Positions 17,601 through 23,706 are shown, numbered from the stretch's first letter. The stretch is DNA of 64,000 nt from Ruminococcus sp. (GCA_017457955.1 JAFTGL010000012.1:62001-126000); one strand, 5' to 3'. Notes: generated by a model from the sequence alone, not told the origin. A program made the numbers and translations.

Positions 17601-17858
17601 ACGTGATGATCGGGCACAAGTCGCAAGATTACCGTTACAGTACAGCCAGTGTGTTCCCCAAGCGCTTCCGCTGCTGCCATAGAAAACATAATCACCTGCA
17701 ACAAAATTCACAGTACCTTTTTTGGCATAATCATAATTGACACCGTGATCATTATTTTGTGTATACTCTGTAGCTGCTGACATCGAAATGATTGAACATG
17801 ACAGCATAATAACGACAGCGAGCAACAAGCTCGTTATTTTAGAAAGATACTTTTTCAT
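14610..17858 (-). CDS. Large Cna-B repeat surface protein, probable pilus tip or adhesin
   Basis: A 1,082-residue protein. I start it at the ATG at 17858 (MKKYLSKITSLL), after AAAGGAAAAG, which gives a clean signal peptide; the frame opens further upstream at 17906. Residues about 30-230 form an N-terminal domain rich in Cys, Trp and Tyr (LYCNGNLATC, VYYCYPGG) that resembles thioester or adhesin heads. Seven Cna-B-like modules follow, most with an E-box (YYVKEY, YYAKEY, FYVREIVAPSGY, VYIKESKAPIGY, YSVKES, VFEELETTEGY). The C-terminus has VMYNTGGVGN, a hydrophobic helix and the tail KKRKKKK, so the sorting motif is not LPXTG. Placed next to the pilin/sortase operon, it is a likely minor or tip pilin. 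Confidence 0.8.
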   Translation of the reverse strand: MKKYLSKITSLLLAVVIMLSCSIISMSAATEYTQNNDHGVNYDYAKKGTVNFVAGDYVFYGSSGSAWGTHWLYCNGNLATCARSSRDTPTTGTYSLTKYYLANDTMRAKTFYWYFVNPSARLANNASKYNSSCSTYTDNLEAAMSDIKKKSPSATVTKYALAHTLIDSLQQNWNNDDNGEAWNEVLDVLNPKSDYFPSVPGNIKVYYCYPGGGSAQSVMSYEYHPVVEIRKVSDTPLTTDGNKNYSFEGITYVFSTSKTDFDTNGSHYLGAVDLDKNGVATTEKGSRATLRELDPGTYYVKEYDNTALRKSGYQYNDTVYTVKVTSDNTLSNPAVLRVSDPPVKPTLKIEKFSTKPELTDGNSHYTFKGITYCLYKSTKSFVTGSSNPDYVGYIELSEDGTGFSYDGSNETIRNLGIGTYYAKEYNNESLANSGYKLDETVYTVKLTKNHNSDNPYILRVYDEPEGTLSAKIIKKSSDPEMTDGNSCYTLQGAKFNLYESKEDAENDTNPFMTDIETDVNGVAHISNLPDPGESGKKFYVREIVAPSGYALSDQIGELTVSADEGADNMVEMYDPPQNDPVRILLTKEDEQTGAVGKRIEGAEFTVKYYRDYFSTEEECLSAQPDKTWVVKTDDNGFCRLSDDYLVSGDEFYYDSLGSPNPVLPLGTVYIKESKAPIGYKLSADAYIQQITSEGDLDEVNTYNAPVIREPRAGIVNISGVKKWEDDDDRDGKRPKSLMIDLLRNGEVIDSYVTDETQDWRFEFLDLPEGHGDLLADDDIYYYTYSVKESNVPGYKSTGGDLVEVSTETDEWNVTTHNYEVTFTNTYTPEKIEIEGKKIWDDYDDTFGLRPGEITITLLMNGKSYRSVKTDASKSWKFSFDNLDKYYDHGELIHYSVLETDVNNYTSTISENTEPGDSIPYFSVINVLKTGKVTMSKVDENGQPLANVKFKLYREADKMLITCSLIDGIYVFDPDGSEVEYVTDVDGLIQIEGLPVGDYVFEELETTEGYMPYTEPIPFSLLEEDDVISEQLVSVSNHRAVMYNTGGVGNTVFYAIAIGTAVAAAVIILAVAISKKRKKKKQS

Positions 17859-17937
17859 AATGTCTTTTCCTTTCGTAAAATTCAGAACAATAAACGAAGA
17901 AATCAACGGGAGGATCTCTGTTTCGAGATAAATACAT
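17839..17937 (-). CDS. 32-residue leader frame overlapping the large Cna-B gene start
   Basis: A short frame starting MYLSRNRDPPVDF with a good AAAGGAGTGA ribosome-binding site. It runs across the ribosome-binding site and first 20 bases of the large Cna-B gene. It may be a leader frame whose translation exposes or hides the downstream start. No homologue is recognised and it could be chance. Confidence 0.3.
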   Translation of the reverse strand: MYLSRNRDPPVDFFVYCSEFYERKRHYEKVSF

Positions 17938-17957
17938 TTAATTCACTCCTTTACAAA

Positions 17958-18056
17958 TCAAACGACAAATGTATAGATGAAAAGAAAAATGGCACTACGC
18001 TTGAGCTCCACCGATGAAGCCGTTTTAGGGCTTAAAATAATTCTCTGATCGCTCAT
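17958..18056 (-). CDS. 32-residue small ORF coupled to spoVG
   Basis: This frame (MSDQRIILSPKTASSVELKR, then a hydrophobic end rich in Phe/Ile/Val) begins inside the spoVG stop codon (ATGA overlap) and uses AAGGAGAACG as its ribosome-binding site. The same overlap style links spoVG to parB, which argues that it is translated. The short hydrophobic C-terminus could insert in the membrane. Function unknown; palindrome copy 5 lies 14 bases upstream of its ATG. Confidence 0.4.
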   Translation of the reverse strand: MSDQRIILSPKTASSVELKRSAIFLFIYTFVV

Positions 18057-18340
18057 AAGCGTTCTCCTTCAAACTGTCCCTCGGAGGGACAGTTTTTATT
18101 TTGAATAATTGCATGTATGACAGCAGCCTTGATCAGATACCACGTATCAGAGTTCTTGACGACGATATTCTTCTTACCTCTCTTTCTTGTCATTTCACTG
18201 ACAGGAAACACAAGGCGTATATCATAGCTGTTTCGATACACTTTGATATCATTGATAATCAAGGCGCGATCTATGGTGATACTGGCTATCCCAATAAAGT
18301 TTTTCCTCTCTATCGGGCGAAATTCCGCTGTAACTTTCAT
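18053..18340 (-). CDS. spoVG: SpoVG-family nucleic-acid-binding regulator
   Basis: A 95-residue SpoVG-family protein. The N-terminus (KVTAEFRPIERKNFIGIASI), the phrase IINDIKVYRN and the stretch VFPVSEMTRKRGKKNIV match the conserved strands and basic patch of SpoVG, including the position of the substrate loop. Cellular SpoVG binds DNA and RNA and affects sporulation and septation; element-borne copies have no settled role. The ATG overlaps the parB stop (ATGA). Unusually, the last residues (NCPSEGQ) are encoded by palindrome copy 5, so the repeat has been absorbed into the coding sequence or placed there by selection. Confidence 0.85.
   Translation of the reverse strand: MKVTAEFRPIERKNFIGIASITIDRALIINDIKVYRNSYDIRLVFPVSEMTRKRGKKNIVVKNSDTWYLIKAAVIHAIIQNKNCPSEGQFEGERL
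18071..18095. repeat. Element palindrome copy 5 (inside the 3' end of spoVG)
   Basis: Twenty-five bases: core TGTCCCT/AGGGACA with a CGG centre and paired flanks AAAC/GTTT. It lies within the spoVG coding sequence and 14 bases before the next start codon (18056). Confidence 0.9.
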
Positions 18341-19575
18341 TCTATTTCACCTTCCTCTTCGTTGTAGAAAACACCGAGGATCTCACTTTCAGAGATACAG
18401 TTGCGCAGATAGTAACGACAGATATAATCGATCTCTGTTTGCCACAACGACCAAAAATACTTCTTGCCGTTAAGAAAAAGGTTAATATGATTGAGATTAG
18501 AGTAGAATTTAAACTGACAGGAATCGCCTGTTTCTACTGAATAGGTATGGTCGCTGTATTGATAGTTTTTAATCAGAAATTTTCCAACCTCATAGGATGA
18601 AGGGAATTCCTTAACGATGTAGGCAAATAAAGGCTGAAACAAAGAGTAGAGCGCTTCACCGATAAATGCGAGCTGATAGTCTGTCATTTTGAAGTTCTGC
18701 TCCAACGGAAAGCCTGCTTCATTAACTGTTATTTCAGTTTTTTTCTCGGTTTTTCGGGGCTTCTTCACCGTTGATCGGTTTTTTTCCTTCTCTCCGTCTT
18801 CTGTGGCGTTTGATACAGAAGCTCTATCACCGTCGTTAAGAATGTCATATATCCCAACACCGGGAGTATCGTTGTGGCGAAGCTTCTGGACTATCTCGGT
18901 AGTCAGCTTATAGTCGGGATGATTAACAAGATATATCCAAATAACGTTTTGCTCTGTTTGGTCAAGAAAAGAAAGCTCATAACCGGTGTTGACGGTGAGC
19001 TTCCCTTCATCAACGAGATTTAAAAGGCTCTTATGAAGCTTATTCAGCGCTTTGTATCTGTGAACAGACTTACGATTTGTTCCGTTAGCTTCGGCGATCC
19101 TCGAAGCCGTCTGATTATACCCCAAAGCACGATACAGTTCGTCAAGCCGTGAAAAGGCTTGCGCCAATTCCGAAGGTTTATAGTCGTTATTACGGCTTAA
19201 ATTGGATAACAGAAGAGAGATCTCCTGCTTTGTGTTGCTTGATTCTTTCTTGATATATCCCTTAACCGTTTTTAAACCGTTCTCAATACAAGCACGTTTC
19301 CGATGACGCCCTGCTATCAAAAGATATCTTCCTTCACGATCCGGTGAAGGTGTTACAATGATAGGATCAAGCTGTCCGACGATCTTCATGCTTTCAGCAA
19401 TCTCAATCACCTTTTCTTCGTTGATATGAAACGCCTGATCCTCAATTTCATCAATCAGATCCACAGGAATTTCAATGATCTGATTTTCATCGGAACCTCC
19501 AAGAAGCTGATTAAAGGATTGCTCCGGGGTCAGAAGGGTTTGGGGCTTGATGTCAAATTTACTCTTACTCTTCAC
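18337..19575 (-). CDS. ParB-family partition protein
   Basis: About 412 residues from a GTG at 19575. I prefer this start because GGAGG lies 9 bases upstream and it overlaps the parA end by only 11 bases; the ATG at 19644 would add residues translated from inside parA. The N-terminal ParB/Srx domain spans about residues 35-130 (VDLIDEIEDQAFHINEEKV, then the nucleotide-binding box LIAGRHRKRACIEN). An HTH follows (ALGYNQTASRIAEANGTNRKSVHRY). The C-terminal third after a Lys/Glu-rich linker is not recognised. With ParA it should segregate or stabilise the excised circular element. Confidence 0.9.
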   Translation of the reverse strand: MKSKSKFDIKPQTLLTPEQSFNQLLGGSDENQIIEIPVDLIDEIEDQAFHINEEKVIEIAESMKIVGQLDPIIVTPSPDREGRYLLIAGRHRKRACIENGLKTVKGYIKKESSNTKQEISLLLSNLSRNNDYKPSELAQAFSRLDELYRALGYNQTASRIAEANGTNRKSVHRYKALNKLHKSLLNLVDEGKLTVNTGYELSFLDQTEQNVIWIYLVNHPDYKLTTEIVQKLRHNDTPGVGIYDILNDGDRASVSNATEDGEKEKNRSTVKKPRKTEKKTEITVNEAGFPLEQNFKMTDYQLAFIGEALYSLFQPLFAYIVKEFPSSYEVGKFLIKNYQYSDHTYSVETGDSCQFKFYSNLNHINLFLNGKKYFWSLWQTEIDYICRYYLRNCISESEILGVFYNEEEGEIE

Positions 19576-20362
19576 TTGCCAACACCTCCAATACAGCACG
19601 GGCAACCTCGAGATACTGCTGTCCGACTTTGCTGTTTGAATCACTCACGCTGCTGCAATGCAGCCCTACGGCGTTTTTTGCCTCTGTCCTGTTGCTGATA
19701 ACCGTATCAAAAACAAGACTTCCGTAACTTTCTTTCAGACTTTGTAATATCTGCATAGAATGAATCGTATTTGTAACAAACATAGTCACAAGAAATCCTA
19801 ATAGATATTTTGAAACATCCATATCTCCTTTGATTCTGGTAAGTGTTTGGATCATCTGGGGAACGCCTTCATATGCCAAAAGGTCAGCCTGAACAGGAAT
19901 GAGGAGCTTGTCACAGCATTTGAGGACATTCGTTACAAGGAGATCAAGCGCCGTCTGACAGTCAAAGATAACGAAATCGTAGGCGGAGAAAACATTGTTG
20001 TCAAAGATTCTTGTAACGACGTTAGAGCTATCAGAATCAGTAGCGAGAATTCCAAGCATACCCGCTAAAAGAGGGCTTGACGGAATATAGTCAAACCCCT
20101 CTTCGTGGTGTTGTATGCAATTGCACAGATTGAACGGAATCTTTGCGATGTTGGTATAAATGAGGTCAGTTGATGTAGGCTCTCCGTGAGGCTCATACCC
20201 GAGCCACTTTGAAAGGTGACATTGCGGGTCAAAGTCCACCAACAGTACGCGGCTGCCGAGCGCGCTTAGAGCTGCGCCGAGATTAATTACGGTAGTCGTT
20301 TTGCCGCAGCCGCCCTTCTGATTAGAAACTGCAATTTTAATTGTTTTGCTTTTGTCTGTCAT
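19565..20362 (-). CDS. ParA-family partition ATPase
   Basis: A 265-residue ParA/Soj-type ATPase with the deviant Walker A KGGCGKTT at residues 16-23 (signature lysine Lys16), the switch region VLLVDFDPQCHLSKWLG and Walker B FVIFDCQTA. It lacks an N-terminal HTH, so it resembles chromosomal-type (Ib/Soj) rather than P1-type ParA. The gene starts 27 bases after palindrome copy 6 and is followed by parB, spoVG and a small frame in a chain of overlapping genes. It probably helps maintain the element when it is excised. Confidence 0.92.
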   Translation of the reverse strand: MTDKSKTIKIAVSNQKGGCGKTTTVINLGAALSALGSRVLLVDFDPQCHLSKWLGYEPHGEPTSTDLIYTNIAKIPFNLCNCIQHHEEGFDYIPSSPLLAGMLGILATDSDSSNVVTRIFDNNVFSAYDFVIFDCQTALDLLVTNVLKCCDKLLIPVQADLLAYEGVPQMIQTLTRIKGDMDVSKYLLGFLVTMFVTNTIHSMQILQSLKESYGSLVFDTVISNRTEAKNAVGLHCSSVSDSNSKVGQQYLEVARAVLEVLASEE

Positions 20363-20389
20363 AATTTATCTTTCCTTTCTTTGCAAAAC

Positions 20390-20406
20390 TGTCCCTCAGA
20401 GGGACA
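20390..20406. repeat. Element palindrome copy 6 (parA leader)
   Basis: Seventeen bases, TGTCCCT-CAG-AGGGACA, in the 5' leader of parA, between the terminator of the preceding gene and the parA ribosome-binding site. Confidence 0.9.
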
Positions 20407-20409
20407 AAT

Positions 20410-20435
20410 AAAAAAATAAGACAGCTTTTGCTGTC
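20410..20435 (-). terminator. Intrinsic terminator after the ArdC/ImmA gene
   Basis: Perfect hairpin GACAGC-AAAA-GCTGTC followed on the minus strand by TTATTTTTTT, starting 5 bases past the stop codon at 20440. No promoter was recognised between it and parA, so parA may depend on read-through. Confidence 0.75.
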
Positions 20436-20439
20436 TGAA

Positions 20440-21459
20440 TTACATTGATTGAATCATCCCGCTCATGCCGGAAACTTGATTAGGCAACGCAACTGTAACT
20501 GTCTGTGTTGAATCCTGTTCTTGAACGATCTGAGGACTTTCTCCTTCTATCCCATCCATAATCGTTTTATATGCGTCATTAGCTCGATTCAAAGATTTCA
20601 GAATCTGCTCAGAAGTATATCCACCATCTATCAAAGCCTTGTAATGATCGCTTATATGAGATTTTCGGCTTTCCGCTATATCTATGCCAAACCTTTTATG
20701 CAGCATAATACTAACGGCGTCTGCCTCGAATTCCTTTTGTGATACGGGAGCTTTGAAATCTTGACTGACATTGTGCAGCATAGCGTGTCCGATCTCATGG
20801 GACAGAATCGAAAGTTTTGTAGTATCGTCAAACATGGAGCTGATATGAATATCGTTTTTAACCCTGTCATAATAGCCCCTTGTTTGAAGTGAACTAAACC
20901 CTTCTTCGTATACAGGACAGCTAAGTCGTTCCTTCGAGAAATCCTTAAGCTTTTCAAACAGGAACTTATGCTGCTCCGAAGTATATCCCAAATCAAAGAT
21001 TTTCGGATAATCTGACTTAGGACAGTTTGTTTGCTTTATATCAAAAACCGTCCCCACTTTAAAATAAAGCTTCTCATGAATCTTATACTTTCCTTGCTTG
21101 TAATTCTCTTTTTGCTCCTTAGAGGCGTCGCTTAAAGCAAGCCATCTGTCAGGAGCAACTTCGATGAATTTTTTATACACAGGAACGAGGATCTTCATCC
21201 CGTGTTCTCCCTTGCGAATAGAATAGCCCATATCCTTAAACGACTTAAAGCTGTTACAAAATTCAGCTTCGGGGTTTTGTGATTGAATCAATATCGAATT
21301 TCCGAAGCTATAACGATAGAAACGGCTTTGAAATTCAATAGCTTCAACGAGACGTTCTGTATTATCTCGAAAGGTTTCAGCGGTTTCTAATACGGTTTTG
21401 TTCAACTCTTGCCGCTGCAATTCAGATTGTCGTATATATTCCTCTTTATTGTACGCCAT
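20440..21459 (-). CDS. ArdC-like antirestriction protein with ImmA/IrrE metallopeptidase domain
   Basis: A 339-residue protein of two parts. Residues about 1-100 (NSILIQSQNPEAEFCNSFKS, then YSIRKGEHGMKILVPVYKK) resemble the N-terminal ssDNA-binding domain of ArdC-type antirestriction proteins. The middle carries the zinc-protease motif HEIGHAMLH with a downstream Glu in FEADAVSIMLHKRFGI, as in the ImmA/IrrE family. Such fusions are common on conjugative elements, where they protect incoming single-stranded DNA or cleave a repressor. The last 40 residues are Gln/Val-rich and unassigned. Its stop is followed closely by a terminator. Confidence 0.78.
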   Translation of the reverse strand: MAYNKEEYIRQSELQRQELNKTVLETAETFRDNTERLVEAIEFQSRFYRYSFGNSILIQSQNPEAEFCNSFKSFKDMGYSIRKGEHGMKILVPVYKKFIEVAPDRWLALSDASKEQKENYKQGKYKIHEKLYFKVGTVFDIKQTNCPKSDYPKIFDLGYTSEQHKFLFEKLKDFSKERLSCPVYEEGFSSLQTRGYYDRVKNDIHISSMFDDTTKLSILSHEIGHAMLHNVSQDFKAPVSQKEFEADAVSIMLHKRFGIDIAESRKSHISDHYKALIDGGYTSEQILKSLNRANDAYKTIMDGIEGESPQIVQEQDSTQTVTVALPNQVSGMSGMIQSM

Positions 21460-21463
21460 ATAA

Positions 21464-21691
21464 CTATGCCCCTTGAATTTTATACTTTTGATAAACTTTC
21501 ATTTGAAGTTCTATCGGTAGTTCATTCAGTGGAGTTAACTCGTTTTCTGCTACGGTTTCTCCAATCGGCAACAGATTGGCAGGCGCTTCCAGAAAAAAGA
21601 GCTCCCCGTCATCTTTCTCGATTATGGTATAGCCGCTTTCATAACCTATGATGGTGTTATCCATATAGGCGTCTTCGTATACTTCGCACAT
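21464..21691 (-). CDS. Small acidic hypothetical protein
   Basis: A 75-residue, acidic, soluble protein (MCEVYEDAYMDNTIIGYESG and on) with no recognised domain. The core GYTIIEKDDGELFFLEAP reads as a beta-hairpin, followed by a helical end (LPIELQMKVYQKYKI). It ends 4 bases before the ArdC-like gene, so the two are almost certainly co-transcribed and may act together. The start is supported by AGTAGGA eight bases upstream. Confidence 0.6.
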   Translation of the reverse strand: MCEVYEDAYMDNTIIGYESGYTIIEKDDGELFFLEAPANLLPIGETVAENELTPLNELPIELQMKVYQKYKIQGA

Positions 21692-21710
21692 GCTTTTGTC
21701 CTACTCTCTG

Positions 21711-21956
21711 TTAAGAAATAATCTGCTTATAGCAGTCACAGCAAATCGGCTGATCATTTGCGTATGTAATGATAGGATTATTCAGCCCGCAAATGATACA
21801 GCGAGTAGATCGCGGCTGTAGGATAATCTTATTGTCATCACAAAAAACCTCTAATTTGTCTCCGCTTTGAATATTAAGTTTTTGCCTAACATTAACCGGA
21901 ATAACAAACCGATGAAGCGGGTCTACTTTGATGATGTAATCAGGTTTACAGCTCAT
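21711..21956 (-). CDS. AbrB/SpoVT-domain regulator with C-terminal zinc ribbon
   Basis: An 81-residue regulator. The ATG at 21956 is chosen because AAGGAG precedes it by 8 bases; the frame extends to 22022 but that N-terminus is hydrophobic and unlike the family. Residues 5-50 form the swapped-hairpin AbrB fold (VDPLHRFVIPVNVRQKLNI, then GDKLEVFCDDNKIILQP). Two CxxC pairs, CIIC and CCDC, near the end form a likely zinc ribbon, as in some clostridial AbrB proteins. It lies between the integrase and the ArdC cluster and may govern excision or transfer genes. An 11-bp inverted repeat upstream could be its operator. Confidence 0.8.
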   Translation of the reverse strand: MSCKPDYIIKVDPLHRFVIPVNVRQKLNIQSGDKLEVFCDDNKIILQPRSTRCIICGLNNPIITYANDQPICCDCYKQIIS

Positions 21957-21984
21957 TTTTTCACTCCTTACATAATAAAAATCG

Positions 21985-22055
21985 TATAGGGCGAGGAAAA
22001 GAAGAGGAATAACATATTGCAACGTGTTTCTGTATTATAATGTTCTCGCCCTATA
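21985..22055. repeat. Inverted repeat in the abrB-integrase intergenic region
   Basis: Two perfect 11-base arms (TATAGGGCGAG at 21985-21995 and its complement at 22045-22055) are separated by 49 bases that include a TATAAT-like sequence. This suits an operator pair or a looped regulatory structure for the AbrB-like gene. Confidence 0.6.
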
Positions 22056-22063
22056 CTATATTT

Positions 22064-22100
22064 AAAAGGCATGAAACGAACAAAGACGTTTCATGCCTTT
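22064..22100 (-). terminator. Bidirectional-type hairpin downstream of the integrase
   Basis: Perfect 14-base arms (AAAGGCATGAAACG and its complement), with T-rich sequence following on the minus strand. A second, GC-rich hairpin (arms GAGGGCGGGA/TCCCGCCCTC, 22133-22166) lies between it and the integrase stop at 22241. Confidence 0.7.
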
Positions 22101-22240
22101 CTGGCTAACGACTACTCCTACTAAAAGGAGTTGAGGGCGGGAATAAAAGCCACGAATCCCGCCCTCTATGAGAAAAACAAATGATATTGGTAATCTTTAA
22201 TTAATAATGCAAATCACAAATGTAATAAGCCCATTTTTTC

Positions 22241-23258
22241 TTATAACGATGACACTTTTAGCAACTCATTCTGTATGTAATGATCAAATTTAATAATATT
22301 GATCTTCTTGAATTTTTTATCAAGATCGGTATAAATGTTAAGTGTCGTTTTCGCGTCGGCATGACCTAACAACTCTTGCGCTGTCAAAACATCGACGCCC
22401 GAAAGGTAAAGCATGGTTGCAAAGGTATGCCGGAGCTGATGGGCGTTAAAACGAACGTTCATGTCAGGTATTCCGGTAGGACTGTATTTGTTTTTAGGCT
22501 CAACCCCTAATTCTTTACACCTTTCCTTGTAAACGGCATAATTGAGTGAAAACTGATAGGACTTCCATGTTCTCTTCCAAGTTGTCGGCGTATGCAATTC
22601 TCCGTTTTTATTTACAACAAATTCAGATACGGAACTGAGCTTTTGCCTTTCAAGATATTCTGCAACAGAAGATGGAATGGAAACTTTTCTGCATTTACCG
22701 TTTTTCGTTCCAAACTTGATACTATACTTATTAGAAGCAACCCGTTCACAGCTTGTACGAACATTAATCACTAACTCGTTTAAATCTATATCACTCCATT
22801 TAAGAGAAAGGACTTCGCCAGTGCGAAGTCCCATAAACATCATTAATATAGCAGCGATTTTAGCGGGATGTTCAATCATCATCACAAGTTCCCTCTGGTA
22901 TTCAGTAATACTTGTCACCATCTTTGTGGGTGCGTTCTTAGGAATCACTTTGTATGCCTTACAAGCAGGATTTTTAACAATCATATCATTCTCTACTGCA
23001 AACTCAAAAATTTGATTTGCGGTACTTGATATTGCCTTCAGCAGCCGTTTTGAAGCTCCCTTTTTCGTGTTAGGATTATAACAGGCAAGTGACTTAAGTG
23101 CTTCTTCAATTCTATACGGCTTAATCTCACTAATTTCATCATTTCCAAAAAAAGCGGCACAAATGATTGATATTTGACAGTACTTGATTCTTCCAATTAT
23201 AGGATAATCCAAAGCAGTGCGTTGTGTACCAAAGCTCTGCCAATTTCTTAAACGTCAT
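22241..23258 (-). pseudogene. Tyrosine recombinase (ICE integrase) with one-base frame break
   Basis: The integrase that would recombine the element at the tRNA-Val site. The coding sequence begins at the ATG at 23258 (MTFKKLAELW, GGAGG 11 bases upstream) and reads the N-terminal SAM-like domain until a stop at 23139. The remaining 300 residues are in another frame, entered by skipping one T in the T7 run at 23147-23153; the joined reading CRFF-GNDEISEI is typical of the family. The catalytic residues are present: Arg in LRTGEVLSL, HQLRH, LLGHAD and Tyr in NIYTDL. With six T residues the protein would be about 338 residues and complete. This may be true decay, slippage-based control or a homopolymer sequencing error. 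A good promoter lies upstream. Confidence 0.82.
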
Positions 23259-23292
23259 ATTCTTGTATACCTCCAAATAGTGATGTCGTTTT

Positions 23293-23321
23293 ATAATATT
23301 ACAAAACTTTTTAGATTGCAA
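23293..23321 (-). promoter_or_regulatory. Sigma-A-like promoter of the integrase gene
   Basis: TTGCAA, 17 bases, TATTAT on the minus strand, about 35 bases before the integrase ATG and within 62 bases of the tRNA remnant. Integrase expression is therefore driven from inside the element. Confidence 0.7.
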
Positions 23322-23382
23322 ATTAATGCCTTTTTTACGACACACAGTTTTGAGTACAGTAGAATATAAAAGTAGAATAATC

Positions 23383-23432
23383 TCTGCTTCACACGCAGGA
23401 GGTCACTGGTTCAAGTCCAGCAGTCTCCACCA
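23383..23432 (+). other. 3' half of tRNA-Val(CAC): ICE attachment site junction
   Basis: The sequence folds as the 3' part of a tRNA: anticodon arm TCTGC-TTCACAC-GCAGG with anticodon CAC, a 5-base variable loop, T arm with TTCAAGT loop, acceptor strand AGTCTCC, discriminator A and encoded CCA. No 5' half or D arm precedes it. Tyrosine integrases commonly enter tRNA 3' ends, and the integrase gene lies just left of the remnant. The intact gene should therefore be at the other end of the element, outside the window. One T-stem pair (A-C) is mismatched. Confidence 0.85.
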
Positions 23433-23434
23433 TT

Positions 23435-23475
23435 GATAACAGAGGGAGAGCCCAAAGGGTACTCCCTCTGTTATC
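23435..23475 (+). terminator. Hairpin following the tRNA remnant
   Basis: Perfect 13-base arms (GATAACAGAGGGA and its complement) begin two bases after the CCA, the usual place for a tRNA transcript terminator. The run of T residues after it is weak. Confidence 0.6.
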
Positions 23476-23491
23476 ATATCATACAAACAAA

Positions 23492-23706
23492 GTGGAGACT
23501 GATGTGACTTGAAGGCGACCGTGCCGAGGTTCAAGCTGCGCGAAGAACCGAAGGTAAAAACACCATAGTATGGCGTTTTTAGGGAGAGCGCAGATGGCTG
23601 TCGGACAGGAAGTGACGGTATCAGACAAGGTAACCGACAACCAACAGATCATACCAAAGCACTCTCCACCATTACCCTCATGAATTCTCTATTCATGAGG
23701 GTTTTC
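23492..23706 (+). ncRNA. Possible structured RNA ending in a terminator
   Basis: No protein frame is convincing in this stretch. It opens with GTGGAGACTG, the exact complement of the tRNA acceptor region (CAGTCTCCAC, 23421-23430), which can also pair in part with TCTCCAC at 23663-23669. An internal hairpin (AAAAAC-CAT/ATG-GCGTTTTT, about 23553-23583) follows. It ends in a strong terminator with 12-base arms at 23674-23702 and four T residues. An 11-base direct repeat TCTCCACCATT occurs at 23424 and 23663, so part of it may mark a second attachment core. The identity is unknown. Confidence 0.35.

Noticed and set aside
23492-23545. A second tRNA gene starting at GGAGACT
   Set aside because: The acceptor-like start and a GGTTCAA-like stretch are present, but no D arm, anticodon arm or proper spacing can be built.
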